Shown here: positions 27,606 through 37,705 of the stretch, one piece after another | How positions within the stretch are numbered: position 1 is the first letter of the stretch | Layout of the letters: every line of letters starts with the position of its first letter | From: Leishmania donovani | Lineage: Eukaryota; Euglenozoa; Kinetoplastea; Trypanosomatida; Trypanosomatidae | Direction: 5' to 3' | Assembly (NCBI RefSeq): GCF_000227135.1 | Contig: NC_018252.1 | Location: 1-64,000, forward strand | Length of the DNA stretch: 64,000 nucleotides | Program-made: the position numbers and the translations under genes | The notes under the pieces: generated by a model | Seen by the model: the letters and a program-made list of their open reading frames with translations, nothing else | Told to the model about the DNA's origin: nothing | Database searches by the model: none

Positions 27606-29030
27606 TCACGGATCAACCGAATCGGCGGCTGCTGCCCGCGCCACGGAGCGAAACCGGCGCAAGTCGAAGAGCGGTAACTTTGCACGTAGTAAGCTGTCCC
27701 TCTCCTCAGCCACGGCCGGCTTCGCACGAAGCACCTTGGCAGAGTCGACGCGGAAATACAAGTTGAACGGCAGTGCGAATGGCATGCGCTTGGCGTAGTC
27801 GAGAATCAGTCTTGTCGAACGTTCCTCCTCCTCCGCATTCCACCAGAAGCACGCGTTCGGGTGCACGAGGCACGAAACATCGACGACCGGCTGCATGAGT
27901 CGGCGATTCACATCGGTAGAGCTGATGTCGCGCTCGATACTCCGAAAGGCACTGTGCAAGATGATCGTTGGCGCCAAAGGAAGCAGCTCCGGCACCCCAC
28001 GCGTGAATCGCTGCGGCAGAGGTGGCTGAAACCACGGCTTCTCCGCCCCACTCGCGCTCATCATGCGGTGTTCTGTGATTGTGCCGTCTGCCTTGGTTTG
28101 CGATGAGGACGATCGTCGCGCGTGAAACGCGCTACTGTACACCTCCGGCACATCCGGCTCACCCATTTCGCCTGGCACCAGATGTAGCGGCTGCTCCTCC
28201 CGCTCCACGGCGTACAGCTCCAGTACCTCCGCGATGACTTGCCGCAAAACTTCGAGGTGCAGCTCCCACTCGGCGGCAGCCTCCTCGATCTGGTGCAGGG
28301 CGCGCGGGTCGTCGGGGTGGACGCGGAACTCGAACCCAATCGGTGTCACGACAAATGTGCTATGCTCTGGCGCATTCCAGATGCGCGGGTTCAGCTGAGC
28401 CGAGTTACGACCCACTATGGAGAAGTCCGGCTCATGATGCACCTCCACGTCGATGCCATCACGGCGCGCCACACGAGTAGCAGAGCGGTGCGCCAATCGC
28501 AGCACCGCCGGGTTCGCCTGCTCCTTGCCTTCAAAGTACACGTCGTTTGTGTGCCCGTCCTGCCCACAGCGCCACCCGTGCTCTGCCAGGCCGGCGTTCA
28601 TGCACAGCTTCGTGGAGTGTCGCGTTGCATCTCGGCAGAGCACACCGCACACCTTTGCATCCAATGCGATGAGCAGCACCGCGCGCTCCGCGTGGTTGAG
28701 CCGTATGGGACCACTAAGCAGCTCGACGAGCTCGTCGCGCTGAAGAAACTTGAGCTCGTGCCAGTCGATTCCGAGCTCCTTGAACTTCTCCAAATGCTGT
28801 GTTAAATCGGACGCCATCTTGTACTGGCGCCGCCCGACGTAGCCGCTAAGCTTCTGCAGCAAGAGGTCCAATGAGGTGAAGCGGTTCTTGTCCGTCACAG
28901 TGTTGAACGAGGAGCTCAGAGTCATTTGCCGAGGCAGCGCGTACCGCGGATGATACGCTTTCAAGGACGCCAAGGCGACATCCCCTACGGGCACTGACGA
29001 GATCTTCGCCACATAAGAAGTGCGTCGCAT
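27606..29030 (-). CDS. Hypothetical protein, 474 aa, probably mitochondrial
   Basis: Not recognised. The first ~35 residues (MRRTSYVAKISSVPVGDVAL) lack acids until Asp17 and could be a mitochondrial targeting signal. The body has a helical segment with KLSGYVGRRQYKMASDLTQ (~60-78), a Cys-bearing region (VCGVLCRD, LCMNAGLAEHGWRCGQDGH) that might bind metal, a conserved-looking acidic helix region (~255-300), and a C-terminal part with TIILHSAFRSIERDIS and RMPFALPFNLYFRVD. No known catalytic motif is visible. The downstream 3' region carries repeat-free spacer; the upstream spacer (29031-32258) is the one invaded by repeat family B. Confidence 0.82.
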   Translation of the reverse strand: MRRTSYVAKISSVPVGDVALASLKAYHPRYALPRQMTLSSSFNTVTDKNRFTSLDLLLQKLSGYVGRRQYKMASDLTQHLEKFKELGIDWHELKFLQRDELVELLSGPIRLNHAERAVLLIALDAKVCGVLCRDATRHSTKLCMNAGLAEHGWRCGQDGHTNDVYFEGKEQANPAVLRLAHRSATRVARRDGIDVEVHHEPDFSIVGRNSAQLNPRIWNAPEHSTFVVTPIGFEFRVHPDDPRALHQIEEAAAEWELHLEVLRQVIAEVLELYAVEREEQPLHLVPGEMGEPDVPEVYSSAFHARRSSSSQTKADGTITEHRMMSASGAEKPWFQPPLPQRFTRGVPELLPLAPTIILHSAFRSIERDISSTDVNRRLMQPVVDVSCLVHPNACFWWNAEEEERSTRLILDYAKRMPFALPFNLYFRVDSAKVLRAKPAVAEERDSLLRAKLPLFDLRRFRSVARAAAADSVDP

Positions 29031-29823
29031 GTCCCTTCCGACAGAACCGGTGTTTTGTTTGACGGAAGGGTAAGCAGGTCGAAGGAGTGGGTAGCGGCTG
29101 AACCTCTCCGCGACTCCGCTCTGAGAGTGTTTGGCCTTTCTATTCCACGCCCTGCCACCTTCAGCAGAGTGCGCATATACGCACGCGACGAGCAGTAACC
29201 GGACGCCGCGTAGCGCGCTAGTGGGTCAGCCTCTGTACGGCACGCACACGCGCACTCGGGGGGAGTGGCGTGTGAGAAAGGGAAAAAACGCGTCGGTATT
29301 TGTATGTGCGTGTCACAGCAGGTTAACAACACCAGACAGACAACGGAAGATAGAAAGATGCGAAGAAGTAAGGACAGCAACGCCATTGGCGCTGAAAAGG
29401 CATAGAGCCGAGAGCGGGAGCGGGGCAGTGAACGATATGCCGAGAGGACGCTACAACGCAGTGCATCCGTTCGCTGAAAGATCACCAGCGGGGTAAGCGG
29501 CGATAAGTTTCACGTGTTCAAGAAGACTGGTGTTTCTCGGTAGAAAGCATCGCGCAGCCGTACAAGAGAACATTCATGCAGAGACATACCCGAAACACCG
29601 CACCAACGAGACAGCAAAAACGAAACCACACAGACAAGACGTTCAAGCAAACACAAACATCGGTCAGCACGAACGGTACCGTGCTCGAACAGAGAAAGAA
29701 ACGTCATCAGCATTCCTCCATGCCGCCGTGCCAAACGGTGTCCATGCGCTCATCTTTCACGGAGAGGGAGAGAGCCAGGAAGCGGAGCGCCTCAGGGCGT
29801 CCTTTCTTTTTGTCTTCGTCGTC

Positions 29824-30894
29824 GTGTCAGCCCAGCACGAGCAAGTCCAGACAGACACGCGCATACGCAGCCACACCCCACCCACCACGCTCCCGCTACG
29901 GCTACACCCTCGGCGTCTACGACGAACCATCCCGCCGCCAAATCGGCGGCTACGTGCTTTACGCGCTCTTATCTTCCCTCTGCACGTCTCCGTCCGGGGT
30001 ACCTGCGGCGCCGGAGGCGCCAGACGGACATGGGGTGGTCTGCGGGCCTTCACCTGNNNNNNNNNNNNNNNNNNNNNNNNNNNNNNNNNNNNNNNNNNNN
30101 NNNNNNNNNNNNNNNNNNNNNNNNNNNNNNNNNNNNNNNNNNNNNNNNNNNNNNNNNNNNNNNNNNNNNNNNNNNNNNNNNNNNNNNNNNNNNNNNNNNN
30201 NNNNNNNNNNNNNNNNNNNNNNNNNNNNNNNNNNNNNNNNNNNNNNNNNNNNNNNNNNNNNNNNNNNNNNNNNNNNNNNNNNNNNNNNTGGGGAGGAGGG
30301 GGGGTGCCCATGCGGCCATTCGCGGTGTTCTTGGCATGCTTCCGGCACGTTTCGCGCACACGCACTGTGGGGCTCATCGGCACACACTTTTCCGCGCCTC
30401 TCGTCGGCCGGCGCTCGTGCCCTGCTGACCTCTGGGATGCCGCGCTGGCATGGGGCACATCCTGCCAGCGGTGCTTCACAGCGCGTCAAGCACCGTGCTC
30501 GCGCTTTCGGATCATGCAGCCTGCTTCCAGCACAACCTTGTTGCCGGTGGCGTGTGGGAGGCACGCGGGGGCCGTTGCCAGGATCGCTTGCCCGCATGCG
30601 CCGGCGACAGATGGAGCGACATAAGGAGTCGGTGTGACGGCATGGGGCACCCCACGCTCTCCCGTGTGCACGCGCCTCTCACAGGAGACCATGTGTCAGG
30701 CGGAAGGCAGCTCGTGGATAGGGCATGTGCCGGCGTGCAAGCCGCTCACAGCTTGTCGTCCTAAAGGGAAGCACAGCAGGAGGCGGATGCGTGCGCGTGT
30801 CGAATCGATGGCACGATCCGTAGGGAGCTGGTGCACGCGGGGTCACGGCTGCAAGTCTTGCTGGCGCAGCACCAGCCCAGACCTCCCCGCGGAG
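29824..30894. repeat. Dispersed repeat family B, interior copy
   Basis: Matches 442-1441 nearly base for base from GTGTCAGCCCAGC up to CGATGGCACGATCC. It then extends a further ~75 bp (about 30820-30894) that in copy 1 is lost in the gap. An N-run of 232 at 30057-30288 replaces a 234-bp segment present in copy 1 (675-908). Frames across it carry no recognisable domain. Confidence 0.87.
30057..30288. other. Assembly gap (232 N)
   Basis: Run of 232 N inside repeat B. Its length closely matches the 234 bp separating the same flanks in copy 1, so it appears to be a size-estimated gap. Confidence 0.97.
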
Positions 30895-30993
30895 NNNNNN
30901 NNNNNNNNNNNNNNNNNNNNNNNNNNNNNNNNNNNNNNNNNNNNNNNNNNNNNNNNNNNNNNNNNNNNNNNNNNNNNNNNNNNNNNNNNNNNN
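30895..30993. other. Assembly gap (99 N) between exact duplicates
   Basis: 99 N placed between two identical 328-bp segments (30567-30894 and 30994-31321). Confidence 0.98.
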
Positions 30994-31321
30994 GGGGGCC
31001 GTTGCCAGGATCGCTTGCCCGCATGCGCCGGCGACAGATGGAGCGACATAAGGAGTCGGTGTGACGGCATGGGGCACCCCACGCTCTCCCGTGTGCACGC
31101 GCCTCTCACAGGAGACCATGTGTCAGGCGGAAGGCAGCTCGTGGATAGGGCATGTGCCGGCGTGCAAGCCGCTCACAGCTTGTCGTCCTAAAGGGAAGCA
31201 CAGCAGGAGGCGGATGCGTGCGCGTGTCGAATCGATGGCACGATCCGTAGGGAGCTGGTGCACGCGGGGTCACGGCTGCAAGTCTTGCTGGCGCAGCACC
31301 AGCCCAGACCTCCCCGCGGAG
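30994..31321. repeat. Dispersed repeat family B, 328-bp direct duplicate
   Basis: Identical by eye to 30567-30894, beginning GGGGGCCGTTGCC and ending CCTCCCCGCGGAG. It is either a tandem duplication of the right end of repeat B or an unmerged contig overlap across the gap. Confidence 0.9.
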
Positions 31322-32258
31322 ATGAAGAGTACGAACCCATGATGGACATGGTGGGGGAAGGAGGCAAAAACGTACAACTCGTTACCCCTACGGCGGGGTG
31401 GTAACGAAGGCGAAACAAAAGTGAGCGAAACGACAGCCGCGGGGGCGGCGGAGAGAAAACGGGCTAGACAACGTCTCTCAGTGCACAACGGAAACACGCG
31501 CGCACACACGAGAGAAGGATATCGGGAAGAGAGGCGGAAACCCGAGGAAAGCGGGAGAGGCCAGAGAGCCAGAGGAGACAGCTATTCATGCATTCATGCG
31601 TACGCCTCCCTCCGATATCACGCACATATCAACTCCTCGCCTCTCCTCCCTACCCTCCATGTCACCTCCGCTCCGCGACTTACAGCCAGCGCTATCCTAC
31701 ACACGCGCCTCGGGCGACTCTGTCGGGAAAAGTCAGAGAAGACATGTGGTGATAGCAGTGAGGTGCCCTCATGTCCTGTAGCGGTTCACAAAAACGACTA
31801 CAGGCGTGTTTATGCGCAGAATCGCGAGATAAGGGCGCTTTCGGAACATCGTAAGAGAGGGAGAGCAAGAAGAAAAGAGCAGCGGAGCTCCAGCAACAAA
31901 TTGGACGAGGTGTGTCGAGGACGCCGCAGAGCTGAATCCGAGTCTTGACTAACGGTGCCTCCTCTTGCACCCCTTGCTAGTTTGGACGAATGTTTGTGTG
32001 TCGTTCTGTGCAGCCCTATGCTCGGTGACCCTCCTCTCTGCCAGCTGCCAAGTGCCCGCTTGTCTCCTCGAATCAGTAAACCGAAGACGAGAAAACGTTT
32101 GCCGTGCTCCGTGTGTGCATCACCGTCACTAGGCGTGTGAAAGAGGCACTGCACCACCACTCTCATCAGGGCTTCTCCTTCTTCAGTCCACATGGTCGAT
32201 CCGGTAGCACAAGGTGCTTTCCGATCCACACTTCACAGGCGACGCGCATAACATGGAA

Positions 32259-33035
32259 CTAGAGTACCTTTGCCGCGTGCAGCTTGTCGTAGAACTCGTC
32301 CACCGTCTTCACCTTAACGCCGGCCTTGCGGGCGGCGGGTTCGGTCACAGTCTCCGTTGAGAGGCGAGGTGTGATGTCCACGCCAAGTGCCTTCACATCC
32401 TTCGTGTCGATCGGCTTCTTTCGCGCCTTCATGATGTTTGGCAGCTTCGGGAAGCGAGGTGTATTGAGGCGTAGATCTGCCGCCAGAACGCACGGCATCG
32501 AGAGCTCTACGACCTGCCGGCCGGCGTCTACCTCACGCGTCACAGTAACCTTCTTATCCTTCACCTCCACCTTGGAAGCAAAGGTGCCCTGCGGGACATC
32601 TAACAGCCCGGCAAGCAACTGCGGGGTACACCCGAAGTCACCGTCAACGGCCTGTTTGCCCAGCACCCAAATATCCGGCATGATCTCCTCGTGCAGCTTT
32701 TGAAGTATCTGAGCCACCGCCAGCGGTTCCACGGAGTCCACTGCGGTGTCCGGGATGACAACGTGCACGGCCTTATCACACCCAAGGGCCATGGCTGTGC
32801 GCAGCACTTCCTCCGCCTTCTTGCCACCAATCGTGATGGCCACCACCTCATCTGCAATTTTCTTCTCCTTGAGCTGAATCGCCTCCTCAATCGCGATTTC
32901 GTCGAAGGGGTTCACGCTCATTTTTGAGTTGGCCGTCTGCACCTTGTTGTCCTTCACGCGTACCTTGACAGTGTAGTCCACGACGCGCTTTACGCACACC
33001 GCAACCTTGAGGTAGTTCGGGATCGTGCGGAACAT
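32259..33035 (-). CDS. ETFB: Electron transfer flavoprotein subunit beta
   Basis: 258 aa. With ETF-alpha it forms the mitochondrial matrix heterodimer that takes electrons from acyl-CoA and other dehydrogenases and passes them to ETF:ubiquinone oxidoreductase. Family features run end to end: KVAVCVKRVVDY (10-21), VNPFDEIAIEEAIQLKEK (~41-58), GCDKAVHV, DIWVLGKQAVDGD with the nucleotide-binding region, and the C-terminal LRLNTPRFPKLPNIMKARKK, whose second half is the recognition loop that docks onto partner dehydrogenases. Length matches the family (~255). No long cleavable presequence is seen, as in other eukaryotic ETFB. Its presence implies mitochondrial fatty or branched-chain acid oxidation. 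Confidence 0.96.
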   Translation of the reverse strand: MFRTIPNYLKVAVCVKRVVDYTVKVRVKDNKVQTANSKMSVNPFDEIAIEEAIQLKEKKIADEVVAITIGGKKAEEVLRTAMALGCDKAVHVVIPDTAVDSVEPLAVAQILQKLHEEIMPDIWVLGKQAVDGDFGCTPQLLAGLLDVPQGTFASKVEVKDKKVTVTREVDAGRQVVELSMPCVLAADLRLNTPRFPKLPNIMKARKKPIDTKDVKALGVDITPRLSTETVTEPAARKAGVKVKTVDEFYDKLHAAKVL

Positions 33036-34429
33036 TGTGCGGATGATCGTGGGAGGAGCGGGAAGGCTTCTACGAACGCTTGGCGACCGAAGTCGTACGT
33101 GTGCAAGCTTTTAGAGACACAGTGGGGGGGGGGCGAGTTCCTCGAGGAATAGGTTTGCGTAGGCCTACGTAAAGAGTGTGCGGTTGTGGTGGGTCGCACG
33201 AGTGAGAAAAGCAAAATAGGTAAGGGGAGGGTGCCGGGTGTATCGCAGGTGGAGCTTTCTTGCTGTGATGCACCATTGTGGAGAGCAAGAAGTGAGGTGC
33301 GGAAAAGCGGATGCGGATGTGTGGGCGCCAGTGCACATGCGTAATGTCGGGCGGGTGGAAGAGCGAAAAGACAAACACAAAGAGGTGCCATGGCAATCCG
33401 TATGGCTAGCGTGAGGGAAGAGGGGCATCAGCAGCACCGGTGCAGCAATGCGCGGACTGCGAGGACGCGATGGGTGGTGACGACACACCTGCGCACACGA
33501 TCGTACGCACAGGGCATGTTCGTCGCAGCCGACGTGGAAGTCACATCTTCGCGACGGCGAGCCGAAACACACGCACACTCGCCCTCTTCAGACCACAGTA
33601 CTTGCCTTCCTATCCCTCGGCAGGCCGCACTGCGATCCCGCACCCCACCACCACTACCACGCACATATACACATGAAAAAAAAAGCGAAAGGCTTCGCAC
33701 GGCTCACATTTGTTTTGGTGGTGGGGAGGGAGCGCGTGACTGCGCACATCTTCATGGAAGTGTGGCTCGATGTAAGTGAGCGAGATGCATCGTTCAAAGA
33801 CAGGGCTTGATGGACGCTTGACCCTCTCTCCGCCTCTCTGCGCGTGTGAGCGCACAACGGCCCACGCCAGTGCGAATAGAACAGTAGCGAGAGAGTGAGG
33901 GGTGCTCCATGCCCATGCACCACTGCACACAAACAAAGGAGAACAACAAAAGCGCACACGGCACGCAATGTGAGCGAGATAAGGAAAAGACTGTGAGCAC
34001 AACACACACACGCACGCACACAAATCAAATCGCCAACGGCAACACGGCAACGCCAAACCTCCCACGACAAACAAAACGTCATTCATTTTTTTTTTGTTCG
34101 GTTAGTTATTGCTCGCTTATGTGGAATCCGCGTCACAAGCATGGCGCCAGACAGGAATCACCATGCAATGGCACTGCGCAGCAGGGCGCGGCTACGAGTG
34201 TTTTTTGTTGTGTGCACTCTAAAAAGAACGGTGCAGAGAAAGCGCCGTATGCACAAGGTTCGGCCTCCTGTCGCCATCCTGCCATGCTTTCCACTCTCCG
34301 CCTTTTCCAGCTTTTACCCGACCACTTTCTCACACTCGGCAGAGGTACTCGCACGCACGCTCACTGAGGAGTACAGAGAAGAACTCACTCAGCACGCATC
34401 AGTGCATGTGCGCGTGCATTCGTGCACCT
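33036..34429. other. Intergenic spacer
   Basis: 1.4 kb. It contains a G run near 33125-33133, purine tracts upstream of ETFB, an A run near 33675-33684 and a T run near 34087-34096. No gene seen. Confidence 0.6.
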
Positions 34430-36334
34430 TCACTTCTTCTTCAGGGAGCGCATGGTAGTCTTGCCGTTGAAGCCCGGCTTGCGCATGCGAATCGACTTGG
34501 GCGTCACGGTCACGAGCTCATCATCCGTGACCCACGCGACGCAGTCCTCGAAGTTGTAGCGTACCGCGCTGTATGCGCCCCTTTTGCTGCTTGCCTTGTC
34601 GTTGGCGTTAGCCCGCATCCCGCCAAGCTGCTCGTTGCGCTTGCACACGTTCACGCCCAGGTTCTGCAGCGCCGTCTTCTGGTTCTCACCGACGATCTGG
34701 CCATAATGCACCTGGTCGCCAGGGAGGACAAAGAAGCGTCCCTGCGTGCTAAAGCCGGAGAGCGACCAGTCCGTCACCTCACCGCTGTCTACGGATATAA
34801 GAGCACCCGTGTCCCGCTCCGTTTCGATGGCGGCCATGGGCCGGTACGAGTCGAAGTGGTGGTTCATTACACCATCACCCCCAGTGAGGGTGTGGAACTT
34901 CAGCGGCACATTTGACATGAGGCGCACCGGCATCACGCACTCCATGAGGACGCGCCCGTTCGAGAGCGGTTCGATCTCGCCGATTTCGCCCATCTTGGAG
35001 CTCAAAAAGGAAACGACGGCAGACACCAGGTTGTCTTTGAACTCCAGCAGCATCCGCTCGAACGGCTCACACTCCACGCCGTCGATCACGCGCGTGAGCA
35101 CCCGCGGTGCCTGGATCTCGAACTCGTACCCTTCGCGCCGCATGTCTTCGATGATGACGGACAGATGCAGCGGGCCGCGGCCGTACATGGTGATCTGCTT
35201 GGCGTTAAGACTCTTGACCTGCAGAGCCGTGTTCACCATTGCCTCCCGGTCGAGCCGGCGCTGGATGGCGGTGATATTTCCCATAGACTCCGCCGCCTCC
35301 TTGCCTTTCCAGCTAGCCTCGCTTTCTTGCAGGACAAGGCTGTACGTTGGATCGTCAGGCTTCTTGTACGGGAACAATTTCACCGCGCCTTGCTTGCCGA
35401 TCGTGCCACCAATCTTTAGCGGCACCTTAACCCCGATCGGCTCCTGTAGCTCGAGGATGCAGATGTCACCGTAGCTGGCGCTCGTCACCGGCATCTTCTG
35501 CACACCGCAGTAGAGGTGAATCGACTTGACCAAGGCGTCCGTTTGCTTGTCCTCAAGCGCCACCGTGACGATGTCGCCGGTCTGCACGGTGCCGTTGTAG
35601 ATGCGGCCAATCGCAAGCTTCGTGTTGCTCTTCTCGTCTTCGTCCACCTGCGCGACCAGCATCTGCAGAGCTTGATCGTCGTCCGTCTTGGGGGCAGGCA
35701 CCGTGCTGAAGATGGTGTCGAAGAGCGGCGTCAGTGTGCCCTCCTTCTTGGGCTCCTCGTTCATGTACCCGCTGCGCCCAGAGCCGTACAAGAACTTCAT
35801 ATCGAGCTGGTTCTCATCTTCTGCTACCTCCAGGAACAAGTCCTCGACGGCCTGTTCCGTCTTGGCGATGCTGAGGTCGTCCTTGTCGATCTTGTTGAGA
35901 CACACAATGGGTCGCAGGTGGAGGGAGAGGGCCTTGCGCAGGACGTACCGCGTGCCAGGACGTACGCCCTCCTTAGCATCCACCAAGAGGATAATGCCCT
36001 CGACCATCTGCAGCGCACGCTCCACCTCGCCGGAGAAGTCCAGGTGACCAGGTGTGTCCACAATGTTGATGCGGCGCTTTCCGTTGTCCAGGATAATGGC
36101 TGTGTTCTTGGCCAGGATAGTGATGCCGCGCTCCCTCTCCTGATCCTTGCTGTCCATCACGCGATTGTGCGCATTCGCCACGGTGCCGGACTGACTTAGC
36201 ATGCTGTCCACAAGGGTCGTCTTGCCGTGATCCACGTGGGCGATGACCGCGATGTTGCGCACGTCATCGCGCGTGTGCATCCATCGTGCCAGCACCGCCG
36301 AGACACACACACGCGACGCGAAAAATCGGCGCAT
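34430..36334 (-). CDS. TypA/BipA-like translational GTPase, mitochondrial
   Basis: 634 aa member of the EF-G-like BipA/TypA family, which binds the ribosome and aids large-subunit assembly under stress. The first ~22 residues (MRRFFASRVCVSAVLARWMH) look like a mitochondrial presequence. GTPase motifs follow: G1 AHVDHGKT (32-39), G2 RGITI (69-73), G3 DTPGH (93-97), G4 NKID (147-150). Downstream are domain II and the BipA-characteristic segments, including GRGPLHLSVIIEDMRREGYE (domain III), a VMNHHFDSY-type segment, and the C-terminal KRNEQLGGMRANANDKAS region unique to BipA. Length is typical (~610 plus presequence). A function in mitoribosome biogenesis or translation is inferred from the presequence. 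Confidence 0.95.
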   Translation of the reverse strand: MRRFFASRVCVSAVLARWMHTRDDVRNIAVIAHVDHGKTTLVDSMLSQSGTVANAHNRVMDSKDQERERGITILAKNTAIILDNGKRRINIVDTPGHLDFSGEVERALQMVEGIILLVDAKEGVRPGTRYVLRKALSLHLRPIVCLNKIDKDDLSIAKTEQAVEDLFLEVAEDENQLDMKFLYGSGRSGYMNEEPKKEGTLTPLFDTIFSTVPAPKTDDDQALQMLVAQVDEDEKSNTKLAIGRIYNGTVQTGDIVTVALEDKQTDALVKSIHLYCGVQKMPVTSASYGDICILELQEPIGVKVPLKIGGTIGKQGAVKLFPYKKPDDPTYSLVLQESEASWKGKEAAESMGNITAIQRRLDREAMVNTALQVKSLNAKQITMYGRGPLHLSVIIEDMRREGYEFEIQAPRVLTRVIDGVECEPFERMLLEFKDNLVSAVVSFLSSKMGEIGEIEPLSNGRVLMECVMPVRLMSNVPLKFHTLTGGDGVMNHHFDSYRPMAAIETERDTGALISVDSGEVTDWSLSGFSTQGRFFVLPGDQVHYGQIVGENQKTALQNLGVNVCKRNEQLGGMRANANDKASSKRGAYSAVRYNFEDCVAWVTDDELVTVTPKSIRMRKPGFNGKTTMRSLKKK

Positions 36335-37315
36335 TCGTCACCCAAAAGCAAGGACGGAAGCGAGGGTAACTATGCGCAACACAAGGAAAGGCACTAGAGC
36401 AGGCGCAGTGTGTCGGTATGCGTAGCGACCCGCATAGGCGGTGTCGGCTGACGGTGGCTCTCTTCACGCACGCAGAAAGCAGGAGCAAAACAAAATGAAA
36501 GACACAGCTCGGTAAGAAAATCGAGCGGCACACGCATGGCCACACGCACGCAAAAGAACGCGAGCCACGCAAGAGCAACGAAGGATGTCATCATCAACGA
36601 ACGCGCCGCATCACCATGTAGGGCGAACAATCAAACACACCAAACGAAGAATGGGGAGTGCAGATGAAGGTAGTAGACCCTTCGCACGGCACTATGTGTG
36701 CGAAGAGAGACGCCGAGGGAGGTGGTGGTAGCCGGCTCGCGCACCTCTTCTTCTCATCACGCGCCACGACAGCGAGTGCCCCTCCGGCTCTTTGCTCTCG
36801 CTCATGAGTGGGCGGTCGCGTATCATGCGAGAGCACGACAGCACAGCCACCCCTGTGGCCCACGTGGAGACTTCAGTAAACTCCGTAGCATCGCGCGAAG
36901 TTTCATCAGGGTAGGCAAGTCGTCTACCTTCTCTTTCCTTCGTGTGGAGGGGTGGACCGGGATTTGCGAAAAAAAAAAAGAGAACGCAAGCAAGGAGAGG
37001 AGAGAGTACGGTGCCTTAGCCGGCAATTAACTTTACGCACCAGCACCAACGGAGAGCCAGGGGTGGAGGAGAGCGGGTAGACGGCACCAAATCGCATGGA
37101 TCCTGCAGAGAGCGAGATAGGAGTAGGTTGATTGCAGGCTGCATGACACGACAGCCTGTGCGCCTCTTTGGCCATTCTCCTCTCTGTCTTTCGCCGCTAC
37201 CCTCCCCCCAAACACAGACACGCAACCGCCATCACACCACAATAGACGGCAGCAGACAACACTTCTGCGCAACGCACGCACACACAAAGCATTCATGGAA
37301 GCAGGTTGCTGTCGG
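36335..37315. other. Intergenic spacer
   Basis: Carries the BipA gene's upstream signals and an A run near 36969-36979. No gene seen. Confidence 0.6.
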
Positions 37316-37705
37316 CTAATACTGCAGATCGAGCATAGTCACGTCCACCATGAGCTCATTCACAGGAATCGTTTCGACGGCGCCATCTGGCCATACGCGA
37401 CGCACCAGCATTCGAATCTTCCGCTGCAAGAGGTCGTACTTGGCCATCATGACCGGGTCTACTGCAAGAGAACGCGGGTTGGTGCAGCGCTCCGCCGTCT
37501 CAACAGAATCCAGACCAGAAGCGGTACCGGGAAGCGACATGGCGGCGCCGCTGGCGATCTGCTTGGCGCGCTCGCCGATGATGCGGGCAACTTCGAACTT
37601 GGTCAAGTACAGACCACTTCGCCGCTCCGCAAACGGTGTCACCGCGGTCGAATAGGCCTCCACACTCTTCGCCACCTCGGCGTCGAGCACTTCGGATCGC
37701 AGCAT
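37316..37705 (-). CDS. RNA polymerase subunit RPB6 (RPABC2) paralogue
   Basis: 129 aa. It has the two conserved blocks of the small omega-like subunit shared by eukaryotic RNA polymerases, which clamps the largest subunit: YLTKFEVARIIGERAKQI (33-50) and DPVMMAKYDLL...RKIRMLVRRVWPDGAVE (83-111), followed by ELMVD. Differences from canonical RPB6 are notable. The long acidic N-terminal tail is nearly absent, about 15 extra residues sit between the blocks (55-82), and R-K-I-P is R-K-I-R. Trypanosomatids encode two isoforms, RPB6 and RPB6z, the latter reported in RNA polymerase I. Which of these this gene is cannot be decided from sequence alone; the divergence makes the z form a candidate. Confidence 0.88.
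   Translation of the reverse strand: MLRSEVLDAEVAKSVEAYSTAVTPFAERRSGLYLTKFEVARIIGERAKQIASGAAMSLPGTASGLDSVETAERCTNPRSLAVDPVMMAKYDLLQRKIRMLVRRVWPDGAVETIPVNELMVDVTMLDLQY

Larger units (their letters stand above)
29031..32258. other. Largest intergenic spacer, invaded by repeat family B and two assembly gaps
   Basis: 3.2 kb between the 474-aa gene and ETF-beta, roughly 2-4 times longer than most spacers in the window. 29824-31321 is repeat family B with N-runs at 30057-30288 and 30895-30993. Flanks (29031-29823, 31322-32258) show only ordinary purine/pyrimidine tracts and no credible gene. Confidence 0.75.

Noticed and set aside
29530..30637. Plus-strand frames of more than 350 residues
   Set aside because: They are held open by the 232-N gap and repeat B; there is no domain or plausible gene context.
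35516..36199. Plus-strand 227-aa frame
   Set aside because: Antisense shadow of the BipA-like GTPase domain.
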